A stretch of 64,000 nucleotides of DNA from contig NZ_CZRP01000013.1 of NCBI RefSeq assembly GCF_001458115.1, positions 1,380,779-1,444,778 of the forward strand. The letters are read 5' to 3'. Made by a program: the position numbers and the translations under genes. Shown here piece after piece: positions 1 through 8,942 of this stretch. This DNA is from Gracilibacillus massiliensis (lineage in GTDB: Bacteria > Bacillota > Bacilli > Bacillales > Amphibacillaceae). Position 1 is the stretch's first letter. Each line of letters opens with the position of its first letter. The notes beneath the pieces are model-generated. The model saw nothing but the letters and a program-made list of their open reading frames with translations, was not told where the DNA came from and did no database searches.

Positions 1-1215
1 CATATACTAAAAGTCATTTCTTCTGTCATTGATTTTAGCTTTATTAATATATTGCTAGAAGACACCTATTGTAAAGATTTTGGGCGTCCAGCAAAAGAAC
101 CGGAAATGATGTGTAAGCTACTTTTTCTTCAACACTTATACAATTTATCGGACGAAAAAGTACAAGTAGAAGCTCGTTTAAATTTAGCTTTCATGTACTT
201 TATAGGCATTAATCCTGAAGATGAATTACCCGACAAGAGTCTTCTTTCCAAATTTAGAACACATCGTCTTGGAGAGGATACACTTGATGGTATCCTCACA
301 GAAATGGTACGTCAATGTGTGGAAAACGGCATATTACAAGGGAGTAGTGTGAGCATAGATGCCACGCACATTATGGCAAATACAATTAAGAAAACCGATC
401 ATGAGCTTACCAGCTCCTGGATTCAGAAGGCGAAGGACATTCTTTATGACCCTAAATTTATAAATCAAAAAGGGGTTCGCTCCATTGTGGATGAAGATGC
501 AAGGGTAGGTCGCAAAAGTAAAACAGAATCGTTTTATGGATTTAAAGCAGAATTTATGATGACTACTGTGGAACGCATTATTACGGCCGTTCGTACGGGA
601 CACGGTGCTTATTTGGATGGTAGCTTCATGAACGAGATATTGGAATTAACACTTAAAAGCGGAATGACTATCGAAGAAGTATATGGAGACAAAGCTTACT
701 TTAGAAAACCAATATTAGAAGCAATTGAAGCCATAGAGGCACAACCTTTTATTCCAGTTAGTTCTACCGTATATCGTATAGATGAATCTAATTTTACTTA
801 TAACAAAGATTCGGATGAATGGTCCTGTAGCCAAGGTAATACCACGGTCAAAAAGAAATATTTCACATCAAAAAACAAGGACGGGGAAAGGCAAGGATAT
901 AAGTATTATTTTGATATCGAGCAGTGTAAAGCATGTCCGTTACATGATTTGTGCGCTAAAAAAGCAGCACGTAGAATTCTAACAGTTGGTTTAAATACGG
1001 CAGAGTTCTACGACATATCTCAATATCAAAAGAGAGAAGAATTTAAAGAAAAATATAAAAAAAGAGCTTCTATTGAAGGGAAAAATGCGGAGCTTAAACG
1101 ATTCCATGGCCTATCTCGAGCAAGGGGATATGGTCTATTCAGCGTGTCTCAACAATCAAAGTTAGCAGCAATAGCAACAAACATTAAGCGGATAGCAGCA
1201 ATAGCATCCGCCTAA
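1..1215 (+). CDS. IS1182-family transposase, 5' end outside window
   Basis: DDE transposase that moves its own insertion sequence. The reading frame is already open at base 1 (residues HILKVISS run into the frame), so the true start lies upstream. A TTG at base 52 is only an internal codon. The N-terminal part has the DUF772-like segment seen in IS1182 transposases (GRPAKEP, then LSKFRTHRLG). The middle has SIDATHI with the first catalytic Asp, and VYGDKAYF near a second Asp. A Cys-bearing segment (CKACPLHDLC) and SIEGKNAELKRFHGLSRARGYG complete the DDE core. About 100 bases after the stop lies the terminal inverted repeat. It appears full length to the right and undamaged within the window, so it could be active if the left end is intact. 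Confidence 0.88.
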   Translation, partial: HILKVISSVIDFSFINILLEDTYCKDFGRPAKEPEMMCKLLFLQHLYNLSDEKVQVEARLNLAFMYFIGINPEDELPDKSLLSKFRTHRLGEDTLDGILTEMVRQCVENGILQGSSVSIDATHIMANTIKKTDHELTSSWIQKAKDILYDPKFINQKGVRSIVDEDARVGRKSKTESFYGFKAEFMMTTVERIITAVRTGHGAYLDGSFMNEILELTLKSGMTIEEVYGDKAYFRKPILEAIEAIEAQPFIPVSSTVYRIDESNFTYNKDSDEWSCSQGNTTVKKKYFTSKNKDGERQGYKYYFDIEQCKACPLHDLCAKKAARRILTVGLNTAEFYDISQYQKREEFKEKYKKRASIEGKNAELKRFHGLSRARGYGLFSVSQQSKLAAIATNIKRIAAIASA

Positions 1216-1314
1216 TAGCCTCAAATACCCCTAAAAAATTACCGAAAATTCATACAAAAACAATTTTTGGCTTTGTTTAGAATCCCTTCTTTACTATCTC
1301 CAATAAAAAACATT

Positions 1315-1335
1315 ACTTTTTCACTGATCCCGGAC
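1315..1335 (+). repeat. Right terminal inverted repeat of the IS1182-type element
   Basis: The sequence ACTTTTTCACTGATCCCGG ends the IS1182-type element. It is recognised because nearly the same sequence bounds both ends of a short element at 9962-10137, in inverted orientation. The base after the repeat begins half of the 29-bp dispersed repeat (1332-1350), so this IS probably inserted into such a repeat. Confidence 0.7.
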
Positions 1336-1397
1336 GGTTCTGCTGTTTCATTTAGTACTGCGACCGGTCCTATGTTTCTTCTTGTTTTTGCTAATCC

Positions 1398-1651
1398 TCA
1401 AATCGCACAATCAACCAGGATCACATCATGAATGATGCCGTGCAGCTGCTGAACAAACTCTTGATGTGCAGGGTGCGGTCCATGGAATAACCATTGGCAC
1501 GATCAATTTCTTCTGTTACATTATGTCCTGTTGTTAGTTCGATATTGCCAAGAATTGCATCTTTTAAAGATTTCAACTGATTGATAAGTATTTGTTGTTT
1601 TTCTTGTGATAATTTCGGGTTAAACTTAAAAACAACTAGGTGCTCTTACAT
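1398..1651 (-). pseudogene. Broken Dabb (stress-response A/B-barrel) protein gene
   Basis: Degenerate minus-strand coding sequence. One frame reads EHLVVFKFNPKLSQEK and continues to NVTEEIDRANGYS; another frame gives FHGPHPAHQEFVQQLHG and ends with VDCAI. These are the start and end of a Dabb-domain protein of about 100 residues. The second codon is TAA (ATG-TAA-GAG), and the centre is deleted with a frame change near base 1490. Dabb proteins are small dimeric alpha/beta barrels of mostly unknown function. A second relic of the same family lies at 9850-9961. It cannot make a working product. Confidence 0.65.
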
Positions 1652-1683
1652 CTAAAGGATAGTTTAACATTGGGTGCTTCTAT

Positions 1684-2704
<1,021 letters not shown>

Positions 2705-2719
2705 ATCGTCCTCCTCTTT

Positions 2720-2739
2720 TTTGTTGCAAATACAACAAA
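2720..2739. promoter_or_regulatory. Probable MarR operator palindrome
   Basis: TTTGTTGCAAATACAACAAA: 7-bp arms around a 6-base centre, directly upstream of the marR start. A related half (TTTGCAACAAA) occurs at 2775-2785. Role inferred from position and symmetry. Confidence 0.6.
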
Positions 2740-2786
2740 AATGTTTATGTTTACTTTACATTATATTTATTCCATTTGCAACAAAA

Positions 2787-2814
2787 AAAGGATCACAATA
2801 AAAACTGATCCTTT
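2787..2814 (-). terminator. Rho-independent terminator of the MFS gene
   Basis: Nine-base perfect stem AAAGGATCA / TGATCCTTT with a 10-base loop, followed on the minus strand by a run of T. It lies 14 bp after the stop of the MFS gene. Confidence 0.8.
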
Positions 2815-2827
2815 ATAACGCTCCGAT

Positions 2828-4078
2828 TTATTTGTTCTTTATCGTATACCAATATTCCCAGCTGGCAAGTACTGCTGTAAACATGAGAATCACCGCTCCG
2901 CCAATAACGACAGAATATTCCCCAGCCATTTCGATTAATAGAAAGCCCAAAGCAGGTCCTAATGCTGCTCCAAGATCTGACGCTGTTAAATAATGAGAGA
3001 TGATGGCATTTTTTTTAAAATGTACGGTGTAATCTGTAACGAAAGCGTCCAACAACGTCGATACGAAAGTAGCTGTGACTAACAGAATAATGACAGCAAA
3101 TAACCACACTAGGGTTGGAATGGAAGAGATAGGGAGTAATAAAAACAAACGAGACGCCACTACCAGTGTTGGTATTAGAAGGATCAACTTAGACCCTATT
3201 TTATCTGCCTTTCGTCCAATCCAGGGTGCTATCACCGGTTCTAATCCCCACCTGAAACCTTGTAATATCCCTGTCCAAGCAGCTGCGCCCAAACCACCTA
3301 AGAAGACAGTTGTTAAATCTTCCTGAAAAACAATCCAGTAGCCTAATGTTGAGGTTAACACCCCTTGATAGATCATGGATAATAGCAAACCCATTGTCAG
3401 TAAAAAGAAGAATGTGCGATTTCTTATCGTCTGCTCGACAACAATCGGTTGGTGGCTTTCTGTTTTTTCAAAAACGAGGTCCTGTTCGTTGCGCATGTCT
3501 CTTATTAAAAATGGTACTAAACCGGTTGCCAGGCTCGCAAAAACAAAAAATAGTGTTTCGGGGCTAAACAAGCCTGCCCCAATTCCACCAAGCAGCATGC
3601 CTGCCAAACTGCCGGTTCTTGATATACCATTATAGAGTCCTGTCAACTGACCTGAGGCTAATTGCTGATCGGATGCTCCAACAGCACTCACCACAGATAG
3701 CTGTCCTCCTTGCTTGAGGAAGGACCAAGCAATTCCCCATATGATTCTTGAGACTAATAGCCAGTGGAAAGTCTCCAACAAACCATAGGAGAGTGTGGTA
3801 AAGATGGATAAGATCAATCCAATAAACAAGCCTTGTCGGATCGTAAAATTCTGATAAAACATTTTGACAAAAGGATGAATGGGAATACGGACGAATCGGT
3901 TTACCGCAAGCAAAACCCCAACCTCCCAAAGCGAATTCAATCCGAATTGCTCAGGGAAGATCGGAAGGACGACATAAAGCATGGAATCCCCCAATAAACT
4001 CACCGCTGAAACAAAAGCAATCAACTTAATGTGGGTCTTTGATACGATATGATCCTCCCTTTTAGCGCTCAGGGACAC
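2828..4078 (-). CDS. MFS exporter, SigZ-locus
   Basis: Major facilitator superfamily transporter of 416 residues with twelve predicted membrane helices. The first begins near residue 17 (LIAFVSAVSLLGDSMLYVVLP). The loop between helices 2 and 3 and a charged central loop (RDMRNEQDLVFEKTESHQ) fit the family. It starts at GTG inside the end of the upstream flavoprotein gene (17-bp overlap) with an AGGGG ribosome site, so the two are translationally coupled. Co-transcription with a flavoprotein and the divergent SigZ/Cys-rich peptide genes suggests export of a toxic compound or metal(loid) species, as in arsenic-type loci. The substrate is not visible in the sequence. Confidence 0.8.
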   Translation of the reverse strand: MSLSAKREDHIVSKTHIKLIAFVSAVSLLGDSMLYVVLPIFPEQFGLNSLWEVGVLLAVNRFVRIPIHPFVKMFYQNFTIRQGLFIGLILSIFTTLSYGLLETFHWLLVSRIIWGIAWSFLKQGGQLSVVSAVGASDQQLASGQLTGLYNGISRTGSLAGMLLGGIGAGLFSPETLFFVFASLATGLVPFLIRDMRNEQDLVFEKTESHQPIVVEQTIRNRTFFFLLTMGLLLSMIYQGVLTSTLGYWIVFQEDLTTVFLGGLGAAAWTGILQGFRWGLEPVIAPWIGRKADKIGSKLILLIPTLVVASRLFLLLPISSIPTLVWLFAVIILLVTATFVSTLLDAFVTDYTVHFKKNAIISHYLTASDLGAALGPALGFLLIEMAGEYSVVIGGAVILMFTAVLASWEYWYTIKNK

Positions 4079-5318
4079 CGCACACCCCTGTTTCCGGCAG
4101 ATGTAACTCTACCTTACGGGAAGCTTCCCAATCACCTGCAAAAGCCGCTGCAATACTTCTAACCTGTTCGTATCCGGTTGCCATTAAAAAGGTAGGTGCG
4201 CGCCCATAACTCTTAGACCCCACAATATAAAAATTCTTCTCAGGCTGTCTCAGTTCCGCTTCACCGTGTGCTCTAACGGTCCCACAACTGTGGACATTCG
4301 GATCAATTAATTCAGCTAGAGCAGGTACACTTTCCAAGGCCTGATCCGCCTGATAGCGAAGTTCGCGAAGATAGGAGAAATCAGGTCTAGCCCCGGTATT
4401 AACAATGATTTCATCTACATCTTCAATCAGTGCCCTTTGATGACCTGTCAACCCTTTTATCTGAAGTTTGTCACCTTTTGATTTAATCCCATCGATACGA
4501 AAAGGGGAATGAACGTGAACACGACCTGCTTTGACCAGTAATCGCGCCTTTGTCCCCAAAGCACCCCTGGCTGGAAGTGCATCATCTTCCCCTCCACCGT
4601 ACGCTTCCTTCGCTGTTTTTTTACGCAATACCCATAAAATTTTCGTTTCTGGCACTTCCTCTTTTAAACGATCCAACTCCAGCAAAGAATTAATAGCGGA
4701 ATGACCACTTCCTACAACAGCTACGACTTTACCGGCGTATCGTGAGCGATGCTGCCCCGTTGCCTCGGGAATTCCATAATAGATATGTGCTTGATTATTT
4801 TTTTCTCCGATCGCGACATTTCCACTTGCACCTGCAGGATTCGGTGATTCCCACGTGCCCGTTGCATCTATAACACCTGAAGCAAATACCTGATGAATCT
4901 CCCCTTCTTTTTGATAAATCACTTCGAATGGAAATGTTTCTCTTCCTCTTGTTTTGATCTTATCAATGCCATAACGTTGGATCGCAATCACGCGACCTTC
5001 AGTGATGATATGGTGATTGATTTCTGGCAATTGCGCAAGTGGTTGTAAATAATCCCTAACCATATCCCCTCCTGTAGGTAGTTCTTCCTTTGGCGGTGAC
5101 GTCCAGCCATGTGAGATAAGCAGTTCTTCAGCGGTGCGATCAATCGTATATTCCCAAGGTGAAAAAAGTCGTACATGCTTCCATTGCAGAAGACTAGATC
5201 CAACCTGTTCCCCTTTTTCAATTAAAATAAAGCTTTTATTTCTTTTAACTAAGTGTGCCGCAGCCGCCATGCCGACTGGACCTCCACCAATAATGACAAT
5301 TGGAAATGAACGTGACAT
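4062..5318 (-). CDS. FAD/NAD(P)-dependent flavoprotein oxidoreductase (ArsO/FMO-like)
   Basis: Two-dinucleotide-fold flavoprotein of 418 residues. The FAD-binding motif VIIGGGPVGMAAAAHLVKR is at residues 7-25. The NAD(P) site VVAVVGSGHSAINSLLELD is at about residue 195. An ATG-like motif VIDATGTWESPNP lies between them, and the last FAD-contact segment is NFYIVGSKSYGRAPTFLMATGYEQV. The overall plan resembles flavin monooxygenases and the ArsO-type proteins of arsenic operons. It is the first gene after a predicted SigZ-type promoter at 5360-5384 and is coupled to an MFS exporter. A detoxification role (oxidising or reducing a metal(loid) or electrophile before export) is inference. Ribosome site TAGGAGG precedes the ATG. 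Confidence 0.82.
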   Translation of the reverse strand: MSRSFPIVIIGGGPVGMAAAAHLVKRNKSFILIEKGEQVGSSLLQWKHVRLFSPWEYTIDRTAEELLISHGWTSPPKEELPTGGDMVRDYLQPLAQLPEINHHIITEGRVIAIQRYGIDKIKTRGRETFPFEVIYQKEGEIHQVFASGVIDATGTWESPNPAGASGNVAIGEKNNQAHIYYGIPEATGQHRSRYAGKVVAVVGSGHSAINSLLELDRLKEEVPETKILWVLRKKTAKEAYGGGEDDALPARGALGTKARLLVKAGRVHVHSPFRIDGIKSKGDKLQIKGLTGHQRALIEDVDEIIVNTGARPDFSYLRELRYQADQALESVPALAELIDPNVHSCGTVRAHGEAELRQPEKNFYIVGSKSYGRAPTFLMATGYEQVRSIAAAFAGDWEASRKVELHLPETGVCGVPER

Positions 5319-5359
5319 ATATTTTCCTCCTAGCGCTTTTTTGAGTGTTCGTATGAGAG

Positions 5360-5384
5360 GACGATGGTATAATAAAAAGGACGC
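5360..5384 (-). promoter_or_regulatory. Predicted SigZ-type promoter for flavoprotein/MFS operon
   Basis: On the minus strand: GCGTCC (5384-5379), 15-base spacer starting TTTTTAT, then CGTC (5363-5360). The same element occurs at 5401-5425 and 6043-6066, in front of the sigma gene and the Cys-rich gene. CGTC is a common ECF -10 core. The two divergent -35 boxes form the palindrome seen at 5379-5406. Confidence 0.65.
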
Positions 5385-5400
5385 AATCTGTGATTAAATT

Positions 5401-5425
5401 GCGTCCTTTTCTAAATGGATACGTC
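5401..5425 (+). promoter_or_regulatory. Predicted autoregulated SigZ promoter
   Basis: GCGTCC at 5401-5406, a 15-base spacer starting TTTTCTA, and CGTC at 5422-5425, about 36 bp before the sigma-factor start. It matches the two other copies in this locus over the -35 box, the T-rich spacer start and the -10 box. Confidence 0.65.
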
Positions 5426-5460
5426 CTGTATATAACAAACAGTTATGGAGGAATCTTCTT

Positions 5461-6033
5461 ATGAATATTGAGCATATTTGGGAGGAATTTTACCACCCAC
5501 TAAAAAGTTTTGTCGCTAAACGCGTGAATAATCCAGCTGACGTTGACGACATTTTACAAAATGTCTTTATTAAAATAGATACCAATATTTCTCGACTGAA
5601 GGATTCACAAAAAGTACGCCCGTGGATCTACCAAATTACCCGACATACGATTATTGACTACTATCGAAAACAAAAGCCTACCGTTGAACTCCCTGAAAAT
5701 TTACAAATATACGATAAAGAGGAAGAGCAAGACTTATCCCATGAATTAACGTCCTGTTTCAAGTCGATGATCGAGCAATTACCTGACATCTACAGAGAAG
5801 CTATTAAATTAACCGAATTAGAAGGGATGACCCAAAAACAATTAAGTACACAGCTTAATATGTCCTTTTCTGGAGCAAAATCGAGAGTCCAACGTGGTCG
5901 GCAGAAATTAAAAGAGTTACTTACCGCTTGTTGTCACATTGAGGCTGATTGTTACGGGAATATTATCGATTATCAAAAGGTTGATCATAGTAAGGATATT
6001 TGTGGTTCAGAGAAAACCTGTGAATGTCATTAG
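5461..6033 (+). CDS. sigZ: ECF RNA polymerase sigma factor SigZ-like
   Basis: ECF-type sigma factor of 190 residues like Bacillus SigZ. Region 2 covers about residues 8-75 (DVDDILQNVFIKID, then VRPWIYQITRHTIIDYYRK for promoter melting). Region 4 covers about residues 108-160 (LPDIYREAIKLTELEGMTQ and a helix-turn-helix with SFSGAKSRVQRGRQKL). The C-terminal tail is Cys-rich (CCHIEADCYG, CGSEKTCECH), which could bind a metal or sense thiol stress, so no separate anti-sigma gene may be needed. None is seen nearby. Ribosome site GGAGG at 5447-5451. The same promoter element lies before this gene and two other transcription units. Confidence 0.88.
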   Translation: MNIEHIWEEFYHPLKSFVAKRVNNPADVDDILQNVFIKIDTNISRLKDSQKVRPWIYQITRHTIIDYYRKQKPTVELPENLQIYDKEEEQDLSHELTSCFKSMIEQLPDIYREAIKLTELEGMTQKQLSTQLNMSFSGAKSRVQRGRQKLKELLTACCHIEADCYGNIIDYQKVDHSKDICGSEKTCECH

Positions 6034-6042
6034 CTTCCTCAT

Positions 6043-6066
6043 GCGTCCTTTTTAAAATCCATCGTC
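6043..6066 (+). promoter_or_regulatory. Predicted SigZ-type promoter for the Cys-rich peptide gene
   Basis: GCGTCC at 6043-6048, a 14-base spacer starting TTTTTAAAA, CGTC at 6063-6066. It starts ten bases after the sigma-factor stop codon and leaves a leader of about 40 bases before the next gene. Confidence 0.6.
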
Positions 6067-6110
6067 TTATAAGGTGTAACATCCTACAAAAACGAATGGA
6101 GGGAATCAAT

Positions 6111-6329
6111 ATGAGCAAAGAATTAGAAAAAACATTCCAAACAAACGATACAGAAGGTTGCTGTGGAGGTCCAGCCCCAACGGACGCAGACGCATGCTGT
6201 GTCGAGGACGCAAACGCAAAAGCCGCCGGTGACGACGGATGCGGCTGCAACTCAGAACCAAAGGAAAATGAAACAGGGGGACGGTTCTACTGTTTCATTC
6301 CGTTACCGTCTCCTTTTTTCGTCTCGTAA
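6111..6329 (+). CDS. Small Cys-rich peptide (CCGGPAP type)
   Basis: Peptide of 72 residues with paired cysteines: GCCGGPAPTDADACC near residues 16-30 and GDDGCGCNSEP near 42-52. Small proteins with CCGGPAP-type clusters occur beside metal(loid)-resistance genes; here it sits in a SigZ-controlled locus with a flavoprotein and an exporter. A role in binding or delivering a thiophilic metal(loid) is inference. The start at 6111 was chosen over an earlier in-frame codon because GGAGGG lies 7 bases before it and the N-terminus is then MSKELEKTFQ. The last 17 or so residues (TGGRFYCFI onward) are encoded by a 29-bp repeat and probably replace the native end. Confidence 0.75.
   Translation: MSKELEKTFQTNDTEGCCGGPAPTDADACCVEDANAKAAGDDGCGCNSEPKENETGGRFYCFIPLPSPFFVS
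6269..6297. repeat. 29-bp dispersed palindromic repeat, copy in Cys-rich gene
   Basis: TGAAACAGGGGGACGGTTC continuing to TGTTTCA. Opposite orientation to the copy in paiA. It is translated as the C-terminus of the Cys-rich peptide. Confidence 0.85.
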
Positions 6330-6367
6330 TGCTGTTTGAGTCTATGTGTTTAAAGTTAATCAAACGA

Positions 6368-6400
6368 ACAAAAAAGCCATCGATTTGATGGCTTTTTTGT
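6368..6400. terminator. Bidirectional terminator
   Basis: Fourteen-base perfect stem ACAAAAAAGCCATC / GATGGCTTTTTTGT with a 5-base loop, T runs on both strands. It serves the Cys-rich gene on the plus strand and yuzA on the minus strand. Confidence 0.85.
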
Positions 6401-6427
6401 GTATTTCTATTTTATCCACTGTCATAC

Positions 6428-6628
6428 TTAATTAGACTTAACTTTTGCAATAAACGTCAGGGCGTATATCGCACATAGACCTACAACGATATAAATAATT
6501 CTTGCGAGAATTGCATCTTCTCCACCGAAGATTGCTGCAACAAGATCAAATTGAAATAGTCCAACTAAAAGCCAGTTTAATCCCCCGACAATTAATAATA
6601 TTAAAGCAATGATATTTAAATTTTTCAT
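6428..6628 (-). CDS. yuzA: DUF378 small membrane protein (YuzA-like)
   Basis: Membrane protein of 66 residues with two hydrophobic helices (IIALILLIVGGLNWLLVGLF and about residues 40-62). The GGLNWLLVG motif is the hallmark of the DUF378 family, which includes Bacillus YuzA. The family's function is unknown. It is a single gene with AGGAG before the start and a strong terminator after it. Confidence 0.85.
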   Translation of the reverse strand: MKNLNIIALILLIVGGLNWLLVGLFQFDLVAAIFGGEDAILARIIYIVVGLCAIYALTFIAKVKSN

Positions 6629-6737
6629 TATTCATTCTCCTTTCTACTTTTCGTTTAATTAACTTCACATCCTTACAATACCTTTATTACCATTTTTCAA
6701 ACATTTTCAGTTCAATTAATTATAAAAATCTATGATA

Positions 6738-7436
6738 TTATCGAAAACTTTTAGGCGTCTTTCCTTCTTTTTCTTTGAATAATTTTGTAAAATATTGCAC
6801 ATTGCTAAAGCCTACCATTAATGCAATTTCTGTAATGGTTAGGTGGGAATGCATAATCAATTCTTTTGCTTCTTTTAACCTTCTTTCATTACGGAATTGG
6901 CTAATCGTCATGTTCTTCTCCTTCTTGAATGTTCGCATTAAATGGGAGGGATGCGCATGCAATTTTTTAGCAATTCCCGCGATAGTACTATCTTCTGAAA
7001 AATGAATATCAATATATTCTTCGATTCTGTTAACTAAAGATGGATGTGTTTTTTTGTGATACCGTAAGGATAGATCACCATACTGTTCAATCATTGCCAC
7101 ATGTATTTCATCTAATTTATCCATCTGATGTGTATGTTCAATCATTATTGCATATTTTTCTGATAAATAATGAGACAAGGCTGGGTGTAAGCCACCTTTT
7201 TCCGCACTATAGCTGTATAATGTATTATGGGATAACAAAAAATTTTTATAAGAACGCAGCTTATTATCAGGAATACGCTTGAATATCTGTAACTTATCCT
7301 GTTGGACCATCTCTAACAACTTTTTTTCAAAAATTTCAAGATCCTCGCGATTTCCTAGTCTAATCGCTTCCAAAAGCCGTTCGCGTTCTTGATGTTGGTT
7401 GACAATTTCTTGCTCCTTCATTTGATTTTCATTCAT
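6738..7436 (-). CDS. AraC-family transcriptional regulator
   Basis: Regulator of 232 residues from the chosen start. The C-terminal hundred residues contain two helix-turn-helix motifs: STIAGIAKKLHAHPSHLMRTFKK and LTITEIALMVGFSNVQYFTKLFK, ending in the typical GKTPKSFR. The N-terminal part has no recognisable sugar-binding fold and is mostly helical. A longer frame opens at 7478, but GGAGGG sits 6 bases before the ATG at 7436, so that start is preferred. It faces away from the GPH transporter/creatininase operon across a short intergenic region, so it probably activates that operon. Confidence 0.85.
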   Translation of the reverse strand: MNENQMKEQEIVNQHQERERLLEAIRLGNREDLEIFEKKLLEMVQQDKLQIFKRIPDNKLRSYKNFLLSHNTLYSYSAEKGGLHPALSHYLSEKYAIMIEHTHQMDKLDEIHVAMIEQYGDLSLRYHKKTHPSLVNRIEEYIDIHFSEDSTIAGIAKKLHAHPSHLMRTFKKEKNMTISQFRNERRLKEAKELIMHSHLTITEIALMVGFSNVQYFTKLFKEKEGKTPKSFR

Positions 7437-7558
7437 AACCATCCCTCCAAATGCAATTATAGTATAAAAATATGTCATTTTACATCAATTTTTTCTATCA
7501 TGAATACGTTACCATATACTTAAGCTAATAAAACAATATACAACCAGGAGGGTTTACA

Positions 7559-8926
7559 ATGAAACAGAAAAAATTCGGTGTCAAAGACCAAGTCGGCTAT
7601 GCACTCGGAGATATTGGCGGAAGTTTCGTCAACTTATATATAGGTTCCTTTTTTCTAGTATTTGCTACGTATGTATTAGGCGTAAGCGCTTTTTTCATGG
7701 GGACACTTTTCCTTGTCGCGCGGTTTGTGGATGCCTTTACAGATATTATTATGGGTCAAATTCCTGATCGCTGGAAAATCGGGAAGAGCGGCGATAAGTT
7801 TCTACCCTATATCAGTATTGCAAAATGGTTTTTAGCAGCCTCTGTACTGCTCTCTTTTGCCGATGTATCGAGTTTTAACTCAACAATCGTGCATATCTGG
7901 GTGGTAGCTGTCTATTTATTCTACGGTGTTGCCTATACAGCGGATTCCATTCCATATGGTTCACTTGCAGCTGTAATTACTCAGGATCCAATTGAACGGA
8001 CAAAATTATCAAGAGCCCGTGCCATTGGCGGCATGATTGTCGGAATCGGTGCAATCTCACTTGTACCTATGTTTATCTATGATGATGCTGGTAATGTGAT
8101 CCCACAAGGATTTATGAACGTTGCAATCGTTTTTAGCATTCTATGTTTACTTGCCTACACTGGCCTTGTAAAAATGACAACAGAACGTGTACGAGATGAA
8201 GATACTAAAAATAATCAGATTGACTATCAATTTAAAGATGCCTTAAAAGCAGCTTTCAAGAATCGTCCACTAATCGGCATGATGGTTGCCTCAATTGGTT
8301 CCCTGATCATTATTAATGGGGTCTATCAATTAGCACCAATGGTATTTGCTGAGTTTTATAACCAGCCAGATGCGTTTTCGATTAATGCAATCGCACAAAT
8401 GGTAATCACGATATTCGTGTTTATATCTTTGCCGAAATTAGTAAAAAGATTCGAAAAACGTAATCTAGTAATCGCTACTTCTACGTTCAGCCTGATAGCA
8501 ACCGCTATTTTAACACTTGTTACAATCAGTAATGTCTATGTATTTATTGTACTATATAATATTGCAACTTTCGGTTTAATGATGTTTGTGATGGTCGTCT
8601 GGGCACTTGTCACTGACAGCCTGGATTATACGGAATTAAAAGAAGGCAGACGTTATGATGGGACGCTTTTCGCAATTTATTCCTTCTCCCGTAAAGTAGG
8701 AATGGGTGTTAGTTCAGCCATTGGTAGTTATGCTTTAGGCTGGGTAGGGTTTGTATCTGGAGCTGACTCTCAGTCAGAACAAGTGGCAACCAATATGTAT
8801 CGTCTATATACAGGAATCCCTGTGATTGCTTTTATGTTGATCATTATTGGGGTCGGTGCCATCTATCATTTAAATAGAAAACGAACAGACAACATGTACG
8901 CAGAACTGGAAGCTAAAAGAGTTTAA
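7559..8926 (+). CDS. GPH-family sugar (glycoside-pentoside-hexuronide) cation symporter
   Basis: Secondary transporter of 455 residues with about twelve helices. The N-terminus (KFGVKDQVGYALGDIGGSF) and the cytoplasmic motif RFVDAFTDIIMGQIPDR match the GPH/MelB group, in which Asp residues of helices 2 and 4 bind the coupling cation. The YTADSIPYGSLAAVIT segment and the late motif LDYTELKEGRRYDG are also family features. It probably imports a glycoside, oligosaccharide or uronide with Na+ or H+. It forms an operon with a creatininase-family hydrolase 16 bp downstream. Ribosome site AGGAGGG lies before the start. Confidence 0.87.
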   Translation: MKQKKFGVKDQVGYALGDIGGSFVNLYIGSFFLVFATYVLGVSAFFMGTLFLVARFVDAFTDIIMGQIPDRWKIGKSGDKFLPYISIAKWFLAASVLLSFADVSSFNSTIVHIWVVAVYLFYGVAYTADSIPYGSLAAVITQDPIERTKLSRARAIGGMIVGIGAISLVPMFIYDDAGNVIPQGFMNVAIVFSILCLLAYTGLVKMTTERVRDEDTKNNQIDYQFKDALKAAFKNRPLIGMMVASIGSLIIINGVYQLAPMVFAEFYNQPDAFSINAIAQMVITIFVFISLPKLVKRFEKRNLVIATSTFSLIATAILTLVTISNVYVFIVLYNIATFGLMMFVMVVWALVTDSLDYTELKEGRRYDGTLFAIYSFSRKVGMGVSSAIGSYALGWVGFVSGADSQSEQVATNMYRLYTGIPVIAFMLIIIGVGAIYHLNRKRTDNMYAELEAKRV

Positions 8927-8942
8927 TCAGGGAGGAATTATA

